Positions 25,301 to 37,269 of a stretch of DNA of 64,000 nt are shown here, one piece after another. The stretch covers positions 1,254,084 to 1,318,083 of the forward strand of contig OX442428.1 of the NCBI GenBank assembly GCA_949361645.1, written 5' to 3'. The first letter of the stretch is position 1. Every line of letters begins with the position of its first letter. The position numbers were made by a program, and so were the translations under genes. The DNA comes from Spongilla lacustris (taxonomy: Eukaryota; Porifera; Demospongiae; Spongillida; Spongillidae). Under the pieces are notes generated by a model, which did no database searches, had not been told where the DNA came from, and saw only the letters and a program-made list of their open reading frames with translations.

Positions 25301-26562
25301 ATTTAGAACAATTTTGTTACACCTGTTTTCTCAAGTTACGGCCCAGTCACAAAACATACTAATTCATATTTCTGATGTCAGTTTCCTCGTCTCATGTACC
25401 ATCAGACCTTGCTTTGTTCCCTGCAAAAATACAGTTTGTTTACCTATCACTATGGGTGGTAAACCAGCACCTCTTGATGTATCAGTATAACCTTTGTTTA
25501 ACTCTTTGGACGCCATGCAAGTTAATATATATGAATTCATGCATATGCACATATAACCGTTATATAGATTTTATCATGACAGTGTAAATAAACAGTGTGG
25601 ACCTTCATGATGCATGCATGCATGCAGATAGTTGCTATACACTTGCAAAGTTACTAGTACATGATATGATTGGTTACAACTGTAGTAATTATGTTATTAT
25701 TCAAGAACACATTATTCAGATGCCTTCACTAATTCAGCACTCTATTTATTTACTCCAAGAACAGAAATCACTAATCCCTCACTCCAATTATTTACTCCAA
25801 GAACAGGAATGTGTAGCCCACGTAAATGCCAGATCACTCCATCTCCATTTGCCATTAGCCAGTTCATAATTGGGTTGTTTCAACACAAGATGTGCTTACA
25901 ACCCCAGTGCCCCACTTATAGGTTTATGGATTCAGCATCGGCTACATACTGGTTACATGCATGTTAGTATATATTGCACTGACTTGCATGCATGTTTGTA
26001 AATGTAAAAGGTACTATTCTTTGTAATAAAAACAACAGATGATTATATGGTTGTGTGAGAATGCATGCATATATGCACTTGGCGTTTAAAGAGTTAAATC
26101 CTAAATTATTTTAATATATAGCTGTATAAGCTACATAAGTTTCAAGCTATGACCCTCATGCAGGTATAAATCTTGAGAGCATGGCTCTTGCATTGGAATA
26201 TTTATAATTTCATAGTTAAAGATGATAACAATACTATTTAATAAGACATTATTGTGAGATAAGTCTGTTTTACTCACATGCCTGTGTATTTAGATCTTGC
26301 CAAATTACTACAGTACATGTACTGTGAGCACATGATCCAAGTAAGATTACTCCTTACAATAATAAAAATGTAACTTGCAGTCAAAGATCTATAATATGCC
26401 CAAAACATCTTAGTATTTATTTATTGCTTATTGGCTATATGGATTGTTGAAAATTTAGTACCATCATTTGTGCTCATGTGTATTAAATATGCACAGCAAT
26501 ATGATCTACAAATTCTGGAAAGTTAGATTATTCTTTTCTATCAATTCACTAACATAAATAAA
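22310..26562. other. Unique centre of the palindromic element
   Basis: AT-rich, with no ORF longer than about 90 codons and no recognisable transposase; the LINE relic at 24310-25010 is its only identified content. Confidence 0.6.
24310..25010 (+). pseudogene. Degenerate non-LTR retrotransposon (LINE) C-terminal region
   Basis: In shifting frames this reads as a reverse-transcriptase C-terminus: a zinc-finger-like CSLCPNSGLDLLGHYATTC followed by KCGGDVVL (24502-24585), then RPADILVFDRG and KPAALDIAV (24705-24770), then WACVPLAVESCGKEAQECF and LASRPTRPP (24885-24970). Stops and frame changes interrupt it. The same protein segment, better preserved, lies on the minus strand at 35030-35445. It sits in the centre of the palindromic element. 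Confidence 0.75.
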
Positions 26563-27308
26563 AGGTCCGCTGATGAGTATTTAATCTTTTCAAATACAGG
26601 AATTTGAAAGTACAACTCTTGAGACAACATTGGGTGCATTTTGTGAGAGATCATTCAGCTTGCTCGATGCAACAAATGCGGCGATATAAAAGTGGTCCAT
26701 GCCGATGAAAACATATTTCATCATCATACAAAAACGGCAATAATCACATTGTATACGCCAAGTTGAACCTTTAAACGTTCTTATGCTTTTTCAATCATAT
26801 GCAATATATTTCTTTTACTGCGTGTATGTGTTCTATGGTGTCTATAAAACTCTATACATTACTGCGTGCGGTTTCAATTTGCTGCTTTTCACGATGCATT
26901 GCGAGTCTGCATGTACATGTAATTTATATTTTCAAGGAAACCAAGAGCTGCATTGATATACATGTAGATGGCTCATGCATGCTTGTGAATTTATAGTCAA
27001 GAAAGGGATGGGTGCAAAGTGATTAAATGATAAGTGTAGTACTGCACTAGTTCATTTCAACTGTGTGCATCAAAACTGTGATAGTTGCAGCTCTTATAAT
27101 GTGAACATAGTGTAAAAGGTTACTCTACTTATTTTACAACCAGTACCTGTGATTCTATTGCTAGCGGATCTTTTAGGTTTTTAGTTTCCCCTCAATTCTG
27201 ACCCACTTTACTCGCGGACGCGGTATTAATACAAAGATACAAGCAATCGATCACTATCAAGTTATTAAGGCCATAGATAACTATGGCTGTGCAGCCCCTC
27301 CACACTCA

Positions 27309-27395
<87 letters not shown>

Positions 27396-28149
27396 CAATA
27401 CTGATTAGACGGCTTTCAGGTTCAAAATTATATTTAGGAGAATTTTTGATTATTAAATTGGACCACTATTAACATACCATTTAAGTATAACACAAAGGAC
27501 TGTAATATTATATATGCTAATGTGCAGGCTAGAACTGTTGCTCTGTTTAATGGCAGATGTTGATACCCTGTATAACCTTTTGAATCATGGATGCAATTTT
27601 AGAGTATATGTAGCCTTTGGATTAACAAATTGAAACATACGCAACAGTTGAAGCAGAAGCTCAACAGTCCAGCACTTGCTCATCACCCAGCAGGTCTGGA
27701 AAGAACACAGAGGACCATAAGCACACACACATACATACACAAATACTCACACACACACACATGCACACTGCAGACACATGTACGCAGGCCTACATGTACA
27801 CGCACATCTCACCAGACCAGGTACAAGATATTCCCGAGAATGTCAGCTGACTATGGCAAATGTACCAGGCGCAGATCACCTAATTATTACTCCACCCCTT
27901 GTTCCCTTCCATGCTCCCAATGTTGTTGTTTTTTTAAACTTCACTGCAACGTCTATTCATAAAATTCATTTTGGTGGTGGCACTGATGAGCAGGTACTTT
28001 GTATTGTACACACTTTTGTAATTATGTCACAGCTGTGACATACTTGTGTCCACCCCTAATAAATGACAATAAATGGTGTCCAGGGGGGTATAGGGTGTGT
28101 AAGTTTGTGTGCGTGTGCGTGTGTGTGTGTTTGTGTGTTTGTGTGTGTT

Positions 28150-28188
<39 letters not shown>

Positions 28189-29215
28189 ATGTGCGTGTGT
28201 TTGGAAATAAAAAACAAAAGCTTGGCCAGGGAGGTGTAACCAAATAGAAGCTCGTCCAGGAGTATTTAAAAGTATGCTCCAGGTGGGATCTATTGGTGAA
28301 ATAATGGAATAGCCCATGCCAGTTTGCTGATATTCATCCCCCCCCCCCCCCCCCCGCCTCCTACCTTTCGCAAAGTTCTCCTAGTGCCTGCCATATGCTT
28401 CCTCTGTCGGGTCTGACTTGCAGAAATGCTTCAACGAGTCGAGAACTGCACGCTGATTATGTAGTGATATATCATACTTTATAGGGCCTAGTGCTGTAAC
28501 CTATTGAAATTAGAAACTCTCATATATGAACGAGTATAGCAAGTACTAAAGTAGCAGCGTTAAACGCACCTCAAGATATAAGTAGATGACTCGATCGATA
28601 GTTCGACATTGTGATGGGGCACGGCAGCTTTGTAGGCTGTAGCGAGTGTAGGGCACGGGCAACTTTGTACGTTGTAGGTCACGGCAGCTTTGTAGGCTGT
28701 AGGGCACGGGCAACTTCGTACGTTGTAGGGCACGGCAGCTTGGTAGGGAGGGGACAAATCGTACACTATTCTAATAGATGCACACCAAGATTGGGGTAAA
28801 ATATATAAAAATAAAAATAAATACGGGGCCCGCGGTGGGGAAAATTTTTCATAAAAAATTGAATATTGACGGCAACGGCGTTCCATAGAAGCCATGTTCA
28901 TGAAGAACTTCAAATTGGTATTATTTTTCATTGGTTTGTGGTCACCTCACCCAAAATACCCTGGTACATGTAATAGTAAACACCTATTTGATGCCTATTT
29001 GCATCTACAGTAATTGGTTAATACCAAAGTTTTGCTTGTGAAGGTACATGTATAAGTGATCGATTATAACTAGCAGCAATTGCTCAGCTAATTAAATTCA
29101 TACACATGTACATGTGTGCTTGTATCTTGTCAACCTATTATTATTATTATTTTGTTCTTCATGGAAAAGTGCAGCGGCCATGGCCGCTGCTGCCGCCCCA
29201 GCTCCTACGCCACTG

Positions 29216-30275
29216 TGCACACATACACACATGCACGCACACATGCACACACATGCACACACACACACATGACACACACATGCACACATGACACACAAGC
29301 ATACATATCAGGGATATATCGCCACATTCACACATACACACACATGCACACACATACACACACATGCACACACATACACACATGCACACACATACACACA
29401 CATGCGCACATACACACATGCACACATACACACATGCGCACATATACACACCTACACACGTGACACACATGCACACATACACACACATGCACACATACAC
29501 ACACATGTACACATACACACACATGCACACATACACACACATGCACACATACACACACATGCACACATACACACACATGCACACATACACACACATGCAC
29601 ACATACACACATGTACACACACATGCACACACACACATGAACACATACACACATGCACACAAACACATGAACACATACACATACACACATGCACACATAC
29701 ACACATATGACACACATGCACACACACATGCACACACACACATGCACACACACATGCACACACATACACACACATACACACACATGCACACATACACACA
29801 CTAACACACATTAACACACACATAAATGCATACACACACACATGCACACATACACACACTAACACACATTAACACACACTAACACACATTAACACACACA
29901 TAAATGCACACACATATACACTCACATGCATACATGCACACACATGCGCATGCATACACAGGCTCGTAGGCAGGAAGTCCGGCAGTAGGGAGCGTCGATT
30001 AATAGGACTGCAGGACTGTTGGGGAAGGGGGAGGGGGGGGGGGCCTCACATTGATACGAAAGTGGGGGGGTGGGGGGTCCCCTTGCAATAAGGCATCAAA
30101 CAAGGGAGATTGACCAACCCCCCTTGCTACAGGCCTACATACACACACATGGCACACATGCACATACACACACATGCATATTCACACACACGCATTCACA
30201 CACACAATGCACACATACACACATGCACATGTGTGTATGTGTGCATACATGTCCACACACATTCACACATACACA
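29216..30275. repeat. CA-rich satellite, right side of the complex
   Basis: CACATACACACATGCACA-type arrays at 29216-29960 and 30130-30275, with G-rich unique DNA between. Same family as 15970-18058. Not coding. Confidence 0.95.
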
Positions 30276-31139
30276 GAAATACTGTTGGACAGCAAATACA
30301 CTCTGAGAGAAGTGCGCTTTTTTGCAATCGGAACTACTCAAAAGTCCTGTACATGTATAGCTTTCCTCACATTTGGGCAACGTGTATTCACAATTGTAAC
30401 AAAAATATGTAAGGTCATGCTAAAAATATATTTCATTGCGCATGCGTGACCTTTAGAAACACATTCTGTTATTTATGAACAGGTAAGTAAGTTCCGACTT
30501 TTTGGTAAGCTATTTGTTTTCTTCCAGCGTTGAGCGATGCATTTGAGTAAGACGAGTTGAGCGCTTTGAAGAGAGTTCATCGAGAACAGCAGTTCGCGAT
30601 CGGACCGGAATGCCTGTTTATACGGTCTAGCTAAGGAAAATTTGGCTACTACCGCTCGCTGCGCTGCCTCACTATAATGAGCCACTGCATAAGGCAGGTA
30701 AGTACCTTGTCGCGCTAAATAACGCCCTACCTTACCTTACAAAGGTCATATGACACGCTCGCTCTAGCAAGCCTTCCAGGTAAGCTTAAGAATCGGTACG
30801 ATTGACGCTGTTATTGTCACCGATCCGCTTAGCGAACATGACCATCATCGGACTGAGGGCTGCACCCAAGATTCAATTAAAAAGGTTAGACATGTCTCAT
30901 ATTGGAACCTGACCATTATATTTTTTCTCCGTTTGTTTAGTGTCCGAAGCATGCAGAGAAACACTCCAGGACTACGACTACTCGATCGTCGTATAGGCCC
31001 TAAAGACATGTTTATAGTTTTGTTGTATGATTGTATTTATTGTCAACTTTTTATTAAAATCATCAACTGTAGTATTAAGATTAATTTACGTTGTATCATA
31101 AGATTACGGTGCATGCACGAACTATTGATACCTGTGTCA
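30276..31139. other. Right inner flank of the 16.3-kb complex, no gene seen
   Basis: Three plus-strand donor-like sites (30481, 30697, 30781) and one acceptor-like site (30526) occur close together, but no coding frame joins them. Confidence 0.35.
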
Positions 31140-31287
31140 ACACCCATTAGAGTGTACTGGCTACACTTCAGGGGTGTTAGCTCTAACACCCCTGAGCGGT
31201 TACCACAACACTCCATGGGGTGTTATTCCTAAACAGGCGTACGAACACCCCTAAGGGTGTTGTGGCAACACCCTTTTTTTAACAGTG

Positions 31288-31480
31288 TACATAACAATTG
31301 AATATAGAAAACACTTGCACCTCCGTGTATATGTTACGCGCAAAGCGTGGATTTGCGCAATCCCGGGATTGTCCTGCGCAAAGCCTGGACCCATGGTTTG
31401 TGGTACAATCCATTGAATGTCTGCGCAATCCTGGGATTGTTTGTGCGCAAAGCGTAGATCAGGACAATCCCGGGATTGCC
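31288..31480. repeat. Duplicated intergenic block, copy 2, right half
   Basis: Resumes ATAACAATTGAATATAGAAA exactly where 14953 stopped; matches 4575-4770. Confidence 0.85.
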
Positions 31481-31616
31481 CTGCGCAAAGCGTAGATCAG
31501 GGCAATCCCGGGGATTGCCCTGCGCAAAGCGTAGATCAGGACAATCCCGGGATTGCCCTGCGCAAAGCGTAGATCAGGACAATCCCGGGATTGCCCTGCG
31601 CAAAGCGTAGATCAGA
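31450..31616. repeat. ~38-bp tandem repeat containing the palindrome CAATCCCGGGATTG
   Basis: About four to five units of TAGATCAGGACAATCCCGGG...CCTGCGCAAAGCG. The equivalent place in copy 1 (4735-4770) has a single unit, so the array expanded after duplication. Confidence 0.85.
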
Positions 31617-34054
31617 CAGCTGTAATACATGTATATTAGCGATGGATAGCGAATGAGTACACCCACATAATTTGATATCAAATAACATGCGTTTGCAGTA
31701 AAAATAAAAGGCCTATGGTATATACAAATACAATTGTTATCTACTGATGAGACACCGAGCACAGTGAACTGCGCCATGGTTCAGAACTCTTGAAAATGTG
31801 GTCAGGTTTATTTATGTCTTGGTACAGTTGCTTGTCAAGCCTCCAATAATGCTACCAAATCTGAAATACATGGGTCCCCTGAGATATATCACTTTTTCCT
31901 CACCATCACCAGTATCTGCAGAAATATATGGAGACAAATCATTACATCAAGATTTTAATTGACCTTGCATGTGTATAAATTATTTTATTTCATGTATATG
32001 TAGCCAATCAGCCCAAATTGGCAAGACTAATTTCCATTTACTTCCATTCACATTTCGTTCATCTTCACATTACTTCTTTCCTCAAGTCCTTGATGCTGGT
32101 CTGCCACTAAGAATGGTCAAGTCACCAGGCCAGTTCTTTGCATGCAATTAAGTGCTCCATTGTAATATTTTGGGTAAAATAAGATATAAGCAATTAACTG
32201 ATTAGGTGCAAGGTTCCAGGCCACCTCCTTGACCCTCTTCTCTGATTGGCTCTAGACTAGAGAGCAGGATTGTCCCACACCTATCCAATCATCGGTGATT
32301 AACCTTGTACGGCATATGGGTTAGTGCTTTTCTCATAAATCTATATGATGGATTTTTGTGGCACTGACTAGATTTTGCTGTGAGAACTGGAAAGGGGACA
32401 CATGCAGGCTCACAAACTGAATTCTGCACTGTAGATCGTGCATGTAAGATATTCAAATAATGCTGAATCTATATTTGAAAAAAACATACACACATACATG
32501 TATAACTATGAAATGAACAATTTTCTCTGTACAGTAAGAGTTTTTGTTTTGCAACCTACGTTATATAGTTGTTGACACGGTCATTAAAAATCTTTATTAA
32601 CACGGATAGCACTAGACGTACGTGAAAACAAATTAACTACTTAGGGGCGTAGTTCGCAAAACTCCCCACCCCCCACCCCCCGTTCTTATTTGGCCAACCC
32701 GTTCTTATATGGCAGTTTACCTTTTAATGCGTGAAAAATAGTTGTGAAGTCTTACTATATCCACGTGGCGTCGGCCGGCTAGATTGAAAAATGAAATCAC
32801 TAACCAGAAAACTGATGACTCGTTTTAAGATTAGCCACGCTAGTGACGTATAGTGTTGGTACTATGGTCGTAATATAAACATCAGAGAAGTACGTTCTAG
32901 CGTAACTGTTGGATTTCAGTATCATGGATACAATTAGCAAAATACATTTCCACTGATTATTGCTGATAATACCCACATAGAAAAATTTAGCAAGCGTAGA
33001 TCAGAGCCGGCAAATATCTACAAGGTAAACGTGACGCTTCGTTAGACTACAGAGCTATAGTCTCGGTCCCAGTCCCAATTCACTGCCAGCAGCGAATAGA
33101 TTACATCACCGCTACGCTCGAACTGCTTCTATATAGCCTAGCACCAGAAATCGTCGTCCAGTCGGATTGCAGGCATGCTTTAATAACTACCAACCCCAGG
33201 GCCTCCTCCTGTCCTCACTCAAATTTAAATCCAAAATGTTAAATTTACAATATTTATCAGTTGAGTTAAAAACAAATTCAAGTGTGCAGACCAGCTGCAA
33301 ACTGAGAATGATAAACTGCATACACTGACAACGTCATTTAGCATAAGAGAGGAAGCATTCTTACTATGACTCTAAGTGTAGGCTACAGAGCTCAGTTGCA
33401 TGGGTCTGCATTCCACTTGCAGTGAAACACAGCTAGTGCATGGGTCAAGAAGTTATCAATCTGTTGAAACCACAGCTGGGGCAAGGAGTCAAAGCACCCA
33501 ACAATTCTGGCTCTCATCTGCCTTCTGTCAGTTTGGTCATAGCTACTTCTCAACATACGTCTACCACCACTTCACAGGTATACAAAACGATGAAATTTGT
33601 CCTCATCTGGGCTGGGGCAAGAGCCCCTGTCTTTGGGCTTTTGACAGTTCTAGTTATAGATATTTCAGCTTGTGTGCCATCATATATCTAGTTACATGGT
33701 ACATGCACCCCCTTTGTTTATTCCGTGAAGGACATCATGCCCTGCTGACATTTTGGTCCCCATGGGTCGACCAGGTACTAAGCATAATGCCAATAACTTG
33801 GATGGATTGGCTGGCATGCATACATTTAGCAATTGAAAACTATGGATGTTGGGGGAAGCACTGAGAAGTTAGGCATTAGATCTAACACTATAGAGCTACC
33901 CCTTACCTGACATGAATAGTTAGATTGCTCTTTGTGCCGGCATTAAAAACTCAAACTGAAGACAAATCAAAATCTATTACAATCATTTCTAAATACAAGT
34001 ATATGACTGTCTCAAACATTAAAGCACTACATGAAACATGGTCTCCAATCAGCG
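31617..34054. other. Intergenic, no gene supported
   Basis: Only short ORFs without domain signal (the longest, 33400-33864 plus, reads as chance). One C-rich run near 32668. No splice-linked exon series recognised on either strand. Confidence 0.5.
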
Positions 34055-34759
34055 TTACTTCTTTCTTTCATTCTTCCATGCTTCTCGCATTTCTTGCAGA
34101 TTATTGAATCCTAACTTAGGTGTTATGATGTCCTGCCATTCTTGTTCAATGCGTCGTTGTACTTCAAGAGGTAGCTTCCGACCATCACCTGACCTTCCTC
34201 CATCCTTGCGAACCCGACCAACAGGTAATGCAGAAGTTAGACTGTCACCCCACAATGCTGTACATGCCTTTACCATGGAGTGGTTGTCAAATTTGGAATG
34301 ATGTTTTACCATTTCAGCATGAGTTGTAGTTTGCACAACGCGAGCAATTGTTTCATCATCAAGGTTCACACCAATGAAGTCTGCGATACGCCTCACACTT
34401 TCTGTGTGATCTTCAAGAAGGTCTTCAAAGAATTGGAAGAGTACGTCTTCATCATGTCAATGCTCCCACCATACAAGCAGGTCACGTAGATAGGTTGCAG
34501 TAAGTTGCACCTTGGTAAAGAAGTCGTCAAATATTTTAAACGAGACTCTTCCTTTCAGCAGCCATATTGAATCAACAAATGGATACAACGAATGGTACGA
34601 ATCTATTGGATTTCTGAAGCAATATATGAGCTTTCCACCTTTTGGAACGTTTTCGTACGTGAAGTGTGTTAGGAATATTCTAGGTTCCGCTGGTTGAATC
34701 ACATCATTGGGATCGACTTTGAATTCATATGGAGAAATTGCCCATACATAGGCGGACAT
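34055..34759 (-). pseudogene. Cytosolic-type sulfotransferase fragment with an internal stop
   Basis: Reading from 34759: SAYVWAISPYEFKVDPNDV, PAEPRIFLTHFTYENVPKG, then YCFRNPIDSYHSLYPFVDS, which matches the PAPS-binding RNPxDxxxS region. Then come WLLKGRVSFKIFDDFFTKV, LRDLLVWWEH, a TGA stop (about 34457), and after it in the same frame HDEDVLFQFFEDLLEDHTES, RRIADFIGV and a C-terminal half ending EMREAWKNERKK. The stop lies between His and His codons where Arg (CGA) would be one CpG transition away. The N-terminal PKSGTTW-type loop is missing and an in-frame stop lies just upstream, so the fragment is also 5'-truncated. Intronless, which suits a retrocopy or a single large last exon. Sulfotransferases move sulfate from PAPS to alcohols or amines; this one should be inactive. 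Confidence 0.8.
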
Positions 34760-35029
34760 TTAGCACTTTTTTTTCAAATTGATTTTTAAACACATGTACT
34801 AAGTACGATAAATCGGTCTGATTGTGAATCTGTAATTTATAGATTTATATCATTAGCCATTCTTGTACAAAAATCAAGACAAAAAATTAATTTCTACCGC
34901 ACTAATTTATTCGTAAAGTAGACATGTTACGTAACATTTATTAACAATTATGTCATTTAATTGAAAATTATTTTAATTATGGTATTTTACATGTAGATAT
35001 TCACAATGCATAAATACACCCTATTATTA

Positions 35030-35445
35030 CTACTGGTCTGGTACAAAACATCTGGAGAGGATGGCTACAGCGTTGGCTCTAACTAAGCAGAGGTTCAGCC
35101 TGCCATATAGCTCAGCTAGGACCACAGCCTTAGCCCTGTTGCAGCTGGTCGCAAGGCGAGAGGCCAGAAGTGCCAAAGACTCCATTGCTTCTGTCCCCCA
35201 AGCACCATATGCCTCAACCACCATGGGGACACAAACCCAACCTAGCTCCTTGCATTTGGCATCGTTTTCTTCATGCTTTCTCAGCTCAGTAGCTCTGGCA
35301 GCCTTACCTGCTGCTAGTCCCGCTTCAAGTAAAACATTGGAGTTAAGCGGTGATGTCACAGACAAGTCAAAGGCTGCCGGCTTACCCAAAGACCAGTTGG
35401 GTACTAGTATGTCTGCAGGGCGAGTGTGGCTATGGTCATGTCATT
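35030..35445 (-). pseudogene. LINE (non-LTR retrotransposon) 3' coding fragment
   Basis: An open frame from about 35445 reads RPADILVPNWSLGKPAAFDL, SVTSPLNSNVLLEAG, WVCVPMVVEAYGAWGTEAM, ASRLATSCNRAKAVVLAELY and LCLVRANAVAILSR, then stop. This is the conserved C-terminal block seen at the end of many invertebrate LINE polyproteins, and it matches the older relic at 24310-25010. No reverse-transcriptase core lies upstream, so the insertion is strongly 5'-truncated, as is common for LINEs. Confidence 0.75.
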
Positions 35446-36503
35446 TATCAATAATGTTTTTAATTAATGGCCTAGCTCACGAGACGCATACAAAGCCGAT
35501 GACGTATTACTAATACTAAGTAAGTAAAAGTAATTGTAGCTCCCGTAAACACAGATTGAACACGCACCGCAGATGACCGAAAGCCATAGGGATGATGTTG
35601 GCTTCGTCCAAAGTGGCCGGTCCACAATTACTAGTAGTTCACGACGGGAGACCGAGTCCCAACTCCCAACATGTCATCATATATGCTCCGCCATGCATAT
35701 TTACCCATCCTTTCAATATTGGCCGTGTGCAGCGTCCGTTGTGCACGTCACGCCACCAGCACTTTTTATGCCACCTTTCTATGCGGCAATTCATTATTGC
35801 CATGAAGCGATCATCGCGCGGGCAACATATCGTAAAAGCAGAGATAATATAAAGCGATACTTCCTATGATATATGCTATTACATTTATAGTTTCTCTTAG
35901 CCCCTTCCGTAGTCAATCATCGACTCAATGTGATATGGGAGATGTAAACGATGGGCGGACCGGCAGCGTGGGCGTTTCTCTAGAGCCGAACACATTGGCA
36001 AGCTAGAACCCGTACTTCACGTTTATTTCATGTCAAGATATCGAACTTCTTATAGGTTAATACATTTACCGTAGTGATCAGGTCGACGGGTCATGCTGCC
36101 CTTCCCCATCACTGAGTTACGTTTACAAATTGACAATTACCACAAAGACCCTGCTGCTCTTCTTCCTCATCGGATGGCTATCACAGTTACAAGCAAGTCT
36201 AGTGTCATATGATGAGCACCAAACAAAACAAAAAAAGATAAGTGCCTAAGTAGCATCATATAGATACTTGATGGTAGCACATCTCCTTGGAAACAGTTGC
36301 AAACAGACATTTAAACAAATTCGCAGCTCCTGATATTGAAACCTAGAGGAAACAAGTGATGGTTATGCATCAGAACAAATGCCCCTACCATAAAACCAAA
36401 GCCCTCAGCATCATGCACAAAGCACACTCCATCCCCTCCCAATGCAAAGCTCAACCAAGGCATCAGGACTAGTGCTTGCCCAACAGGCCCCTGTCATTCA
36501 TTA

Positions 36504-36534
<31 letters not shown>

Positions 36535-37269
36535 ATTTTGCACACAGTGTGTGGTTTGTATGACTTATACATGTAACTTCTCTGTATGGTTTCTACTAGA
36601 AAGGAGTACAGTATAGGTGGTACGGAGGTGAAGAGGAAAGACACATGAACACTTAACCTTCAGTACTCACGATAAGTCTAAGTAGATACCATGCAGCCCT
36701 GGATCAAGCATAGCCTTGGGGGTGGGGGGGCCAGCTTCCCCCCCCCCCCCCTCCCCCATGGCATATGAAATGCCACCCCTCTGGCAGCAATTGCCCCCCC
36801 CCCCCCCCCCCCCCCCCAGCCACACACGCTTCCGTTGATGATTACATATACCTGCAAGTAGATTACATGTTGTGTCATACGTAAAAAAAAGTCAGAATAC
36901 TTGCTGAAAAATGTCAACAAAGCGGTGGAGCACAACAGGGCATGTACAAATGTACCCCTTCGACTGCATCCCCTCCTCCCCCCCAGTTTTCGTGCGCCCT
37001 CTGGTAAAACCAAATTCATGTAGGTCCACGGTAGTCCTACATGCATAGTACATGCCAGTAGTTAGATAGATGTACACATGTACATGTAGGTCTTGTAGAT
37101 ATGGTAGTCTTAGGTAGGGACATATAAGTCCAGGTACATGTACAGGGTATGTCTAACATCAGATAAGGTTGTGGGTTCCTTTCAAGTTTAATTATATTCA
37201 CAGCACAGAAGGGTAGATGTTACATGTAGTTTGAAGGGAATACATGTACATGTAGACAAACGACACAAG
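35446..37269. other. Intergenic, no gene supported
   Basis: Several poly-C runs (36505, 36740, 36795) with a short CA repeat. Incidental ORFs only. Confidence 0.5.

Larger units (their letters stand above)
19903..28887. mobile_element. 9.0-kb palindromic (long-TIR/foldback) element with 6-bp GAAGCC target duplication
   Basis: Starts TATGGAACGCCGTTGCCGTC and ends with the exact complement. GAAGCC flanks both sides (19897-19902 and 28888-28893); the sister copy has one GAAGCC (17456-17461). The two arms (about 19903-22245 and 26563-28887) are nearly identical in inverse orientation, differing mainly in microsatellite length. Near each end lie alternating subterminal units ending CTACAACGTACGAAGTTGCC or CCTACAAAGCTGCCGTG (about 20040-20180, mirrored at 28610-28745). 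No transposase is seen. The 4.3-kb centre is AT-rich and holds a LINE relic. Six-base duplication occurs in several superfamilies (Polinton, Dada, IS3EU); none can be assigned here. Confidence 0.8.
18059..29215. mobile_element. TIR element, second copy, split by two insertions
   Basis: Same CAGTGGCGTAGGA ends and same internal sequence as 17022-17699, but interrupted by a 1.4-kb TTAA element (18402-19805) and a 9.0-kb palindromic element (19903-28887). It also has about 80 extra bases near 28950-29030. Because both copies sit in the same CA-satellite context, a local duplication of one insertion is more likely than two independent transpositions. Confidence 0.8.
14954..31287. mobile_element. 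16.3-kb DNA-transposon complex with CACTG...CAGTG ends and TA target duplication
   Basis: The left end is CACTGTTAAAAAAA and the right end is its complement, TTTTTTTAACAGTG. TA flanks both sides (14952-14953 and 31288-31289), and the uninterrupted copy at 4572-4573 has a single TA, so this is a precise insertion. Beyond the 14-bp inverted ends, both sides carry scattered GGGGTGTT motifs in both orientations (14980-15130 and 31140-31280), like subterminal transposase sites. No transposase was found. The interior is (CA)-rich satellite and nested elements. CACTG-type ends with a 2-bp TA duplication would fit a CMC-like (Mirage-type) or mariner-related non-autonomous element; the class is a guess. 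Confidence 0.75.

Noticed and set aside
19903..28887. Polinton (Maverick) assignment for the 9-kb element
   Set aside because: The 6-bp target duplication fits, but the ends are not AG...CT and no polymerase, integrase, ATPase, protease or capsid ORF is present.
30473..30685. 70-codon minus-strand ORF in the transposon's right flank
   Set aside because: No motif, and plus-strand splice-like signals overlap it; cannot be supported.
33400..33864. 154-codon plus-strand ORF
   Set aside because: No recognisable motif and no supporting neighbouring exons; composition looks random.
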